Source of the DNA: Candidatus Aminicenantes bacterium UBA4085
Lineage (GTDB): Bacteria > Acidobacteriota > Aminicenantia > Aminicenantales > UBA4085
Direction: 5' to 3'
Assembly: GCA_002383325.1 (NCBI GenBank)
Contig: DFYJ01000067.1
Coordinates: 2,039-9,463, forward strand
Length of the DNA: 7,425 bases
Shown piece after piece: positions 1 to 5,775 of this stretch (position 1 is its first letter; every line of letters begins with the position of its first letter). Made by a program: the position numbers and the translations under genes. The notes below the pieces were generated by a model, which was not told the origin of the DNA, did not search any database, and saw nothing but the letters and a program-made list of their open reading frames with translations.

Positions 1-805
1 CGCGGGCCGCCGCGCCGAGGATGGCTCCAAGCCGGGAACCGGGATTGAGGCGGGGGTCCGTGACGCGGCAGGCTTGGGCAGCCGACCGTCCCTCCTGGAG
101 CAGGGCTGAGGCGTCGAGCCCGAGAAGCGCGGCGGGGACGAGGCCGAAGGGGGTGAAGGCCGAGAACCGTCCGCCGACATTCGGGTCGCCCTGAAAAACC
201 CGTCGGAAGCCGAGACGCCCCGCCAGAAGAGCCAGGGAGGAGCCCGGATCGGTGACGGCGGCGAAAGAGCGGCCGGCCAGCTTCGGTCCGAGAGCGGAGG
301 AAACCTCGGCGTGGAAGAAGGCCAGGAAGGAACCTGTCTCCAGGGTGGAGCCCGATTTGGAGGAGACAAGGAAGAAAGTCTTGCCTATCGGAAGCCGGAC
401 CCGCGCGTCCGAGAGCGCAGCCGGGTCGGTGCTGTCGAGGACCGAGAGCTCGAGACCGTCCGGGCCCCGGCCGAGGACCTTGGCGAAGACCTCCGGGGCC
501 AGGCTCGATCCGCCCATGCCCAGGACGACGGCCCGGTCGAAGCCCTCGGCTCTCAGTCCGCGGACGAACTCCTCTCGGTCGGCGGCGGCCGCCGGCGGCT
601 CGTCGACGGCGTCCAGCCAGCCCAGACGGTCGGAGATCTCCCCGTCCCGGTCCTTCCAGAGTCTCCAGTCCTTGGCCCAGATCCGGTCCACGGCCTTCTC
701 GCCGCTCAACCCGGCCAAGGTCTCCTCGGCGGCTGCGGCCAGGGCCTCCGCCTCGCGGTTTCCGGTTGTCTCAAGCCCCATCAGCCGAATGTCGGATGCT
801 CTCAT
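1..805 (-). CDS. pgi: Glucose-6-phosphate isomerase, N-terminal part (C-terminus beyond left edge)
   Basis: Interconverts glucose-6-phosphate and fructose-6-phosphate in cytoplasmic glycolysis/gluconeogenesis. The minus strand is open from ATG 805 to the window edge (268 residues, no stop). Family signatures seen: the first SIS-domain sugar-phosphate loop VLGMGGSS (about 94-101), the phosphate-binding SSKSGST (148-154), and the PGI signature GGRFSAFTPFGLVPAALLG (211-229). The N-terminal stretch RIWAKDWRLW followed by RLGWLD (41-65) resembles the segment preceding the PGI half of bifunctional transaldolase/PGI fusions, yet no transaldolase domain is attached: the gene starts about 90 residues before the SIS domain. 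An in-frame ATG at 847-845 would add 14 residues, but the promoter at 815-843 lies inside that extension, so I chose 805. The identity is secure. The missing C-terminus holds remaining catalytic residues that cannot be checked here. Confidence 0.93.
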   Translation of the reverse strand, partial: MRASDIRLMGLETTGNREAEALAAAAEETLAGLSGEKAVDRIWAKDWRLWKDRDGEISDRLGWLDAVDEPPAAAADREEFVRGLRAEGFDRAVVLGMGGSSLAPEVFAKVLGRGPDGLELSVLDSTDPAALSDARVRLPIGKTFFLVSSKSGSTLETGSFLAFFHAEVSSALGPKLAGRSFAAVTDPGSSLALLAGRLGFRRVFQGDPNVGGRFSAFTPFGLVPAALLGLDASALLQEGRSAAQACRVTDPRLNPGSRLGAILGAAAR

Positions 806-814
806 GGCCGTCCG

Positions 815-843
815 ATTGTAGCCCCGGCCGGGCGCCTTTTCAA
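815..843 (-). promoter_or_regulatory. Sigma70-type promoter of pgi, leaderless geometry
   Basis: On the minus strand, TTGAAA (843-838) and TACAAT (820-815) are separated by exactly 17 bp, each 5/6 to the consensus, in an otherwise GC-rich region. Only 9 nt separate the -10 hexamer from ATG 805, so transcription should start about 2-4 nt before the start codon. No Shine-Dalgarno sequence could then be on the mRNA. The motif is visible; the leaderless reading is inference. Confidence 0.7.
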
Positions 844-871
844 TCATTCCCCGCCCGTCGTATCGAGAGAC

Positions 872-905
872 TTGATTATTCCCGCCGAAAACCCCATATT
901 AGGGG
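872..905 (+). promoter_or_regulatory. Putative promoter with overlapping inverted repeat, for the 948-1352 gene
   Basis: TTGATT (872-877) and CATATT (895-900) are spaced 17 bp apart, matching the sigma70 consensus at 4/6 each. The -10 region is embedded in CCCC-ATATTA-GGGG (892-905), an inverted repeat with an A/T core that could be an operator or simply a duplex feature. The predicted start at about 907 gives a leader of about 40 nt that carries the ribosome binding site at 937-942. This promoter is divergent from that of pgi. Confidence 0.4.
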
Positions 906-936
906 CTCCCGGATCGCTGGATCGGGAAGCTTCACC

Positions 937-942
937 AGGAGG
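937..942 (+). promoter_or_regulatory. Ribosome binding site deciding a GTG start
   Basis: AGGAGG lies 5 nt before GTG 948. This perfect Shine-Dalgarno sequence supports GTG as the start codon and gives a normal signal peptide immediately after it. Confidence 0.8.
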
Positions 943-947
943 TTGAC

Positions 948-1352
948 GTGAAAAAATCCGTCATGACCGTGCTCTGCGCAGCGTGCGCGTTGTTTCTGGC
1001 CGCCGGCCTGTCGGCCCAGAGCCTCCAGCCGGATCCGGCGCCGCTGCTCGGACAATGGCTCCTGGAAGTCAACGCCGGCGAGATCTACATGCTGCCCATG
1101 ACCCTCAAGCTGGTCGACGGCAAGCTGGCCGGGACCCTGAGCGAGCAGAGCGGGATGTTCACCGACGTCCCCCTGACCGACATCACTTGGGACGGCACGG
1201 TCCTCAAGTGCGGGGTCAAGATCCCGACCCCCCCGGACGGGGCCGAGCGTCCGGTCAAGACCGAATTCAAGATCGATCAGGGCAAGCTGGTCGGGACTAT
1301 CATCATCGAAGAGCTGGGCTTGGTTGCCCCGGCCATCGGGACGAAGAAATAA
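948..1352 (+). CDS. Small secreted beta-rich protein of unknown function
   Basis: 134 residues starting at GTG. Residues 1-23 form a classical Sec signal peptide: KK at 2-3, a hydrophobic core from about 5 to 21, and a likely SPase I cut after LSA at 23, just before QS. There is no lipobox, so the product is expected in the periplasm or outside the cell. The mature part (about 111 residues) alternates hydrophobic and polar residues like a small beta sandwich or calycin-like barrel. GQW (35-37) sits where a first strand with Trp would be, and a GKLxGT motif occurs twice (58-63 and 112-117), hinting at two similar beta hairpins. I do not recognise a named family; no catalytic residues are evident, and binding of a small ligand is only a guess. 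The gene stands alone between divergent pgi and the MFS gene, 76 bp before the latter, with which it could share transcription. Confidence 0.8.
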   Translation: MKKSVMTVLCAACALFLAAGLSAQSLQPDPAPLLGQWLLEVNAGEIYMLPMTLKLVDGKLAGTLSEQSGMFTDVPLTDITWDGTVLKCGVKIPTPPDGAERPVKTEFKIDQGKLVGTIIIEELGLVAPAIGTKK

Positions 1353-1428
1353 GCGTCCACCCGGTCCCGAGCCCCGGCCCTCCTGACGGGGGAGGAGGGC
1401 GAGGCCTGACCCAAGACAAGGAAACGAC

Positions 1429-2760
1429 ATGAACGATGCAGCCGCTCCCCCCGCCGGGGCTCTCCACCCTTCCAAGGCCCTCTACCGCTTCACCCTGCTC
1501 GTCTTCGTGGCCCTGCTCACGTTCGGAAGCTACTTCGCGTATGACAGCATCGGAGCCATCGAGAACGTCCTGATCCCGGCTCTCCGCCTCGGCTCTGGAG
1601 CGATCGGCGGCCTCTATTCCGCCTACTCGCTGGCCGCCATCGTCATCGTCTTCTTCGGCGGCGTCCTGACCGACAAGCTCGGCGTCCGCCGGGCCAGCCT
1701 GCTGTTCTCCGGGCTGGTCGTCCTGGGCGCACTGATCGTGGCCATGGCCAAGTCGGGCCCGATGCTGTTCGCCGGCCGCCTCGTCTTCGGGGCCGGGTCG
1801 GAATCGCTGGTCGTGGCCCAGATGGCGTTTATGTCCAAGTGGTTCAAGGGCAAGGAGCTGGCCCTGGCCTTCGGCATCTCCCTGACCGTCAGCCGCCTGG
1901 GCACGCTCTTCAGCTTCAACACCGAGGCCATGATCGCCCAGTACTTCGGCCACTATCGCTACGCCCTCTGGACGGCTCTGCTTCTATGCCTGGTCAGCTT
2001 GGCCAGCAACTTGGCGGCCAACCTCATGGATGCCCGCGGCGAAAGGATCCTGAAGATCCCCGCGGCCGGCGGAAGCGATAAGATCGTCCTGGCCGATATC
2101 AAGGCCTTCAAGCCTTCCTACTGGTATGTGACCCTGCTGTGCCTCACTTTCTACTCGGCCATCTTCCCGTTCACCGCCCTGTCGACCCATCTTTTCGCCA
2201 CCAAATGGGGCATTCCCGACATCGCGGCCAGCTCGGGGGGCTTCCTGGCCCAGGTCTTCTCAAACTACCTCCACATGTTCAACACGGCGCCCGGAATCAC
2301 CGGCATCGTCATCTTCGCCTCGATGATCTTCGCTCCTTTTGCCGGCCGCCTGGTGGACAAGGTCGGGCGCCGGGCCACCCTGATGATCATCGGGTCGCTC
2401 ATCCTGATCCCCAGCCATCTGGTCATCGGCCTGACCCGGCTCTATCCGGTCTTTCCCATGATCACCCTGGGCGCCGCCTTCGTCCTCGTGCCCGCGGCCA
2501 TGTGGCCGACCATTCCCTTGATTGTGCCCAAGGACAAGGTCGGCACGGCCTTCGGGCTGACGACCATGATCCAGAACATCGGCCTGGCTGCCTTCCCCTT
2601 TCTCAACGGCAAGCTCCGCGACTTGACGGGCGACTACACCGCCTCGGCGGTCATGTTCGCCGGGCTGGGGTTGGCCGGCCTGGTCTTCGCCCTGCTGCTC
2701 AAGCGGGCCGACAGGAGGGAGGGCGGGACGCTGGAGAAGCCCCGGGCCCAAGCGCAATGA
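1429..2760 (+). CDS. MFSD1-like major facilitator superfamily transporter
   Basis: 443 residues with about 12 hydrophobic segments and a central loop (about 200-230) between two six-helix halves, so an inner-membrane secondary transporter. MFS motif A appears in both halves: GGVLTDKLGVRR (77-88) and GRLVDKVGRR in the second half. The first half looks strikingly like eukaryotic MFSD1 as I recall it: FGSYFAYD (32-39) against its FGSYFCYD, and a stretch around 116-160 that shares FG-G-ESL-VAQ, then WFKGKEL (138-144), then SRLG (155-158). Mammalian MFSD1 is a lysosomal dipeptide uniporter. Its reported peptide-contacting Glu and Arg, 31 residues apart by my recollection, have counterparts in E125 and R156. 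A dipeptide or small-molecule substrate is therefore inferred, not shown. AAGGA at 1418-1422 supports ATG 1429. The stop overlaps the start of the HAD gene by ATGA, so the two are co-translated. Confidence 0.88.
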   Translation: MNDAAAPPAGALHPSKALYRFTLLVFVALLTFGSYFAYDSIGAIENVLIPALRLGSGAIGGLYSAYSLAAIVIVFFGGVLTDKLGVRRASLLFSGLVVLGALIVAMAKSGPMLFAGRLVFGAGSESLVVAQMAFMSKWFKGKELALAFGISLTVSRLGTLFSFNTEAMIAQYFGHYRYALWTALLLCLVSLASNLAANLMDARGERILKIPAAGGSDKIVLADIKAFKPSYWYVTLLCLTFYSAIFPFTALSTHLFATKWGIPDIAASSGGFLAQVFSNYLHMFNTAPGITGIVIFASMIFAPFAGRLVDKVGRRATLMIIGSLILIPSHLVIGLTRLYPVFPMITLGAAFVLVPAAMWPTIPLIVPKDKVGTAFGLTTMIQNIGLAAFPFLNGKLRDLTGDYTASAVMFAGLGLAGLVFALLLKRADRREGGTLEKPRAQAQ

Positions 2761-3362
2761 TCGACACAATCCTGTCCGATCTCGGCAACGTCCTTCTGGC
2801 CTTCGACAACGGGATCTTCTTCCGCGGCCTGGCCGGGCGGTCCCGCCTCGCGGCCGGGGAGATCGAGCGGATCGCCCGCGAGAACCTCGATCTGGCCGTC
2901 CTGTTCGAGAAGGGGGCCGTCTCCGAGGTCGACTTCCATCGCAACGCCCGGGAGCTGTTCGCGACGGAGGCGGACTTCGGCGAATTCTACGCCCTCTACT
3001 GCGATGTCTTCGCCCTCAACCGACCGGTGCTCGATCTTTACCGGCGCCTGCGGCCCAAGGTCAGGATGGGCCTGGTCTCGAGCACGGACATCATGCGCTG
3101 GACCTTCATCAAGCGGCGCTTCCCCGAGGTCCTGCTCTTCGACGCCTATGCCCTGTCCTTCGAGCTGGGGGTCATGAAGCCCGACCTGCTCGTCTACCGG
3201 GAAGCCCTGCGGCTCGTCGGAGCCCGGCCCGAGACGGCCGTCTTCATCGATGACTTGGCCGAGAACGTGGCCGGAGCCGAGCGGGCCGGCATCCAGGGCC
3301 TCGTCTTCCGTCCCGGGATGGACTTGGAGGCCGAGCTGGCCGAGCTGGGCCTGACGCCCTGA
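2757..3362 (+). CDS. HAD-superfamily hydrolase, YihX-like (DLGNV type)
   Basis: 201-residue cytoplasmic HAD hydrolase. All four HAD motifs are visible: motif I LSDLGNVL with the expected nucleophile D8, motif II Ser in LVSST (S108), motif III K141 in GVMKPD, and motif IV IDDLAEN with D165/D166 for Mg2+. As in E. coli YihX (an alpha-glucose-1-phosphate phosphatase), the residue two after the nucleophile is Gly (G10) rather than the usual Asp acid/base, so this is a family trait rather than damage. A helical cap occupies about 20-95. The substrate is probably a small phosphorylated metabolite; a sugar phosphate is possible but unproven. ATG 2757 overlaps the MFS stop (ATGA) with no good ribosome binding site of its own nearby, which implies translational coupling. 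The upstream open frame in this register is only a shadow of the transporter gene. Confidence 0.87.
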   Translation: MIDTILSDLGNVLLAFDNGIFFRGLAGRSRLAAGEIERIARENLDLAVLFEKGAVSEVDFHRNARELFATEADFGEFYALYCDVFALNRPVLDLYRRLRPKVRMGLVSSTDIMRWTFIKRRFPEVLLFDAYALSFELGVMKPDLLVYREALRLVGARPETAVFIDDLAENVAGAERAGIQGLVFRPGMDLEAELAELGLTP

Positions 3363-3384
3363 GCCGCGGTCCTCTCGCCATGAC

Positions 3385-3430
3385 GCCGTCGGCCGGTCTT
3401 GCTGCGTCGTCGACGCGCTGCCGACTAGGC
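3385..3430 (+). terminator. Possible terminator of the transporter/HAD unit
   Basis: The arms GCC-GTCGGC (3385-3393) and GCCGAC-TA-GGC (3420-3430) pair with a 2-nt bulge. An inner GCGTC/GACGC stem (3404-3408 with 3412-3416) has a 3-nt loop. The structure is followed by a weak pyrimidine run (TTCTTCTC) rather than a clean T tract. It begins 23 bp after the HAD stop. Position fits a terminator, but the tail is poor. Confidence 0.3.
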
Positions 3431-3508
3431 TTCTTCTCCCCGGAATACATCGGAAATCGCGACATTCGGCACCGCGGGGCAGGTCGGAAGCGAGCCGGAA
3501 GAAAGGGC

Positions 3509-3537
3509 TTGACAAGCGTCCGGGGAGAGCGTTAAAT
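3509..3537 (+). promoter_or_regulatory. Promoter of the nrdD operon
   Basis: TTGACA (3509-3514), a perfect -35, and TTAAAT (3532-3537, 4/6 to TATAAT) are separated by 17 bp. The predicted transcription start is at about 3543-3545, immediately before the palindrome at 3546, leaving a leader of about 120 nt. A repressor bound at the palindrome would cover the start site. Confidence 0.7.
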
Positions 3538-3545
3538 TGCCCTCG

Positions 3546-3567
3546 TAAATACAACATGTTGTATTTA
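3546..3567 (+). promoter_or_regulatory. Perfect 22-bp palindrome, NrdR box 1
   Basis: The half-site TAAATACAACA is followed directly by its exact reverse complement (centre between 3556 and 3557), with no mismatch over 22 bp. Its central 16 bp, ATACAACATGTTGTAT (3549-3564), agrees with the NrdR box consensus acaCwAtATaTwGtgt at 12 of 16 positions, including the core C, A and G, T positions. NrdR is the ATP/dATP-sensing repressor of ribonucleotide reductase genes and the next gene is nrdD, so an NrdR operator is the best reading. Confidence 0.7.
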
Positions 3568-3580
3568 ACGGCTTAAGAAC

Positions 3581-3596
3581 CCACCAAATATAGGGC
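3581..3596 (+). promoter_or_regulatory. Weaker second NrdR-like box
   Basis: CCACCAAATATAGGGC matches the same 16-bp NrdR consensus at about 11 positions, with the AnATATAG core preserved on the right side. Its centre (3588/3589) is 32 bp from that of box 1 and 16 bp separate the two boxes. Known NrdR boxes come in pairs about 15-16 bp apart, three helical turns centre to centre. The spacing is the main argument, since the match alone would not be convincing. Confidence 0.5.
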
Positions 3597-3650
3597 CAGG
3601 AAGAGACCGTTTATTAGGGTTTTCGGGCCATTTTCGGGACCCGCTGAGGC

Positions 3651-3658
3651 AGGAGGAG
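3651..3658 (+). promoter_or_regulatory. Ribosome binding site of nrdD
   Basis: AGGAGGAG ends 4 nt before ATG 3663. It is the strongest Shine-Dalgarno sequence in the window and fixes the nrdD start. Confidence 0.8.
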
Positions 3659-3662
3659 CCGG

Positions 3663-5738
3663 ATGAACTCGAAGATCATCGCCCGCATCAAGAAGCGCGA
3701 CGGTACCGTGGTCGACTTCACCCAGGACAAGATCACCCACGCCATCGCCAAGGCCATGAAGTCGCAGGGCATCGATGATTTCAGCCAGGCCAAGACGGTC
3801 TCCGACATCGTCACGTTCGTCATCGAGGAGAAGTTCGGCGGCTACACGATCCCCTCCGTCGAGCAGATCCAGGACATGGTCGAAATGGTCCTGATGAAGC
3901 GCGGCTACCACGAGGTGGCCAAGTCCTATATCCTCTACCGCGAGCGCCACAAGAGCATCCGCGAGGCCCGCCAGACCGGGCTCAACCTGGAGCGGCTGAT
4001 CAAGGACTACATCAGCGACCACGACTGGAAGATCCGGGAGAACTCCAACGAGGGCACGATGAGCTTCTCCGGGCTCAACGCCCGCGTCTCGGGCGAGGTC
4101 CTTTCCAATTACGCCCTCAACCACATCTACACCGAGCCGATCAAGCGGGCCCACCAGGAAGGCGACTTCCACATCCACGACCTCTCCTATCCCATCGTCG
4201 GCTACTGCGCCGGCTGGTCGCTGGAGAACCTCCTGCGGCGGGGCTTCGGCCACGTCTCCAACCAAGTCCACTCGGCGCCCGCCAAGCACCTCGAGACGGC
4301 CACCCTGCATATGGTCAACTACATCGGCACGATGCAGGGCGAGTTCGCCGGGGCCCAGGCCTTCTCCAGCGTCGACACCCTGCTGGCCCCCTTCGTCCGG
4401 CACGACAAGCTGGACTACGATCACGTCCGGCAGGACATCCAGAAGCTGGTCTACGGACTCAACGTGCCGTCGCGCTGGGGCTGGCAGACGCCCTTCTCCA
4501 ACCTGACCTTCGACTGGACCGTGCCGCGCGACCTGGCCGCCAAGAAGGTCGTTGTCGGCGGCCGGGAGCTGGATTCCGTCTACGGCGAATACCAGGCCGA
4601 GATGGATATGATCAACCGGGCCTTTTTGGAGATGATGGTCGAGGGCGACCACCAGGGCCGGGTCTTCACCTTCCCCATCCCGACCTACAACCTGACCAAC
4701 GACTTCGATTGGGACAGCCCCAACGCCCGGCTGCTGTTCGCGGCCACGGCCAAGTACGGCATCCCGTACTTCCAGAACTACATCGGGACCAACATGAATC
4801 CCGGCGACATCCGGGCCATGTGCTGCCGCCTGAACCTGGACCAGCGCGAGCTGATGCGCCGCCCCGGCAGCATCTGGGGCCCCGGCGACTCGACCGGCTC
4901 GATCGGGGTGGTGACCATCAACCTGAACCGGCTCGGCTACACGGCCAGGACGGTGGACGAATACAAAGAGCGCCTCCGCCACCTGATGGACCTGGCCAAG
5001 GACTCCCTGGAGGCCAAGCGCGAGATCGTCAACAGCATGCTGGAGCGGGGCATCATGCCCTATACCAAGGTCTACCTGGGCCACTTCAACAACCACTTCT
5101 CGACCATCGGCATCTGCGGCATGCACGAGGCCGGCCTCAACCTGCTGGGCAAGGGCATCGGCACGCGCGAGGGCCAGGCTTTCGCCATCGATATCCTCAA
5201 CTTCATGCGCGGCGTGCTCAAGGAATATCAGGACGAGACCGGCAACCTCTACAACCTGGAGGCCACCCCGGCCGAGTCGACCTCTTACCGGCTGGCCCGG
5301 CTGGACAGGCAAAAGTACCCCCAGATCGTCACCTCGGGCTCGGAGAAGCACCCGTACCTGACCAACTCGACCCAGCTGAACGTCGACGCGACCCGGGACG
5401 TCTTCGAGGCCCTCCAGCACCAGGAGGCGGTCCAGTCGCTCTATACCGGCGGCACCATCTTCCACACCTTCCTGCCCGAGGCCATCGACGGCGAGACGTG
5501 CCGCAAGCTGGTCCGCAAGATCGCCGAGACGCGCATCCCGTACTTCAGCATCACCCCGACTTTCAGCATCTGCGAACACCACGGCTACCTCAAGGGCCAG
5601 CACCCGAAGTGTCCGGACTGCGGCACGGAGACCGAGGTCTATTCGCGCATCGTCGGCTATCTGCGCCCGGTCCGAACCTGGAACGACGGCAAGCAGCAGG
5701 AGTTCAAGGACCGTACGCCCTACACCCAGATCGCCTAG
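3663..5738 (+). CDS. nrdD: Anaerobic (class III) ribonucleoside-triphosphate reductase
   Basis: Reduces ribonucleoside triphosphates to dNTPs using a glycyl radical, in the cytoplasm and only without oxygen. At 691 residues it is full length for the family. Residues about 3-95 are an ATP-cone (dATP/ATP overall activity control), beginning KIIARIKKRDGTVVDF. The catalytic barrel follows: C182 in GYCAGWSL matches the position of one conserved active-site Cys, and C387/C388 in MCCRL lie where the thiyl-radical Cys is expected. A zinc site near the C-terminus reads C637-x2-H640-x9-C650-x2-C653, with His in place of one of the usual four Cys. The glycyl radical residue is G665 in RIVGYLRP, followed by the typical GKQQEFKDR tail. 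It heads an operon with a redoxin (37-bp gap) and nrdG. The paired NrdR-like boxes upstream suggest NrdR control. No truncation or frameshift is seen. Confidence 0.97.
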   Translation: MNSKIIARIKKRDGTVVDFTQDKITHAIAKAMKSQGIDDFSQAKTVSDIVTFVIEEKFGGYTIPSVEQIQDMVEMVLMKRGYHEVAKSYILYRERHKSIREARQTGLNLERLIKDYISDHDWKIRENSNEGTMSFSGLNARVSGEVLSNYALNHIYTEPIKRAHQEGDFHIHDLSYPIVGYCAGWSLENLLRRGFGHVSNQVHSAPAKHLETATLHMVNYIGTMQGEFAGAQAFSSVDTLLAPFVRHDKLDYDHVRQDIQKLVYGLNVPSRWGWQTPFSNLTFDWTVPRDLAAKKVVVGGRELDSVYGEYQAEMDMINRAFLEMMVEGDHQGRVFTFPIPTYNLTNDFDWDSPNARLLFAATAKYGIPYFQNYIGTNMNPGDIRAMCCRLNLDQRELMRRPGSIWGPGDSTGSIGVVTINLNRLGYTARTVDEYKERLRHLMDLAKDSLEAKREIVNSMLERGIMPYTKVYLGHFNNHFSTIGICGMHEAGLNLLGKGIGTREGQAFAIDILNFMRGVLKEYQDETGNLYNLEATPAESTSYRLARLDRQKYPQIVTSGSEKHPYLTNSTQLNVDATRDVFEALQHQEAVQSLYTGGTIFHTFLPEAIDGETCRKLVRKIAETRIPYFSITPTFSICEHHGYLKGQHPKCPDCGTETEVYSRIVGYLRPVRTWNDGKQQEFKDRTPYTQIA

Positions 5739-5775
5739 GCGGCGCGGGGAAGGCGGGGCCCGGGAGGGATGCGGG

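Larger units (their letters stand above)
3363..3662 (+). other. Gene-free 300-bp region upstream of nrdD
   Basis: I see no credible coding region here. The left part (3363-3500) is GC-rich and holds only a possible terminator-like inverted repeat. The right part becomes unusually AT-rich for this genome and carries the promoter, the palindromic operator pair and the leader of the nrdD operon, listed separately. Confidence 0.75.

Noticed and set aside
252..946. Plus-strand open frames opposite pgi
   Set aside because: The translations are rich in Arg, Ser, Pro and Gly with no motifs; the minus strand carries clear PGI signatures.
1378..1399. CCCTCC/GGAGGG hairpin between the secreted-protein gene and the MFS gene as a terminator
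   Set aside because: The 10-nt loop and G-rich slippage make pairing ambiguous, and no T run follows.
3364..3477. CCGCGGT/ACCGCGG inverted arms
   Set aside because: They lie about 100 bp apart and are only 7 bp long; CCGCGG is common at this base composition.
2634..3557. 307-residue minus-strand frame opposite the HAD gene
   Set aside because: It is antisense to a gene with all four HAD motifs, and its own translation has no recognisable features.
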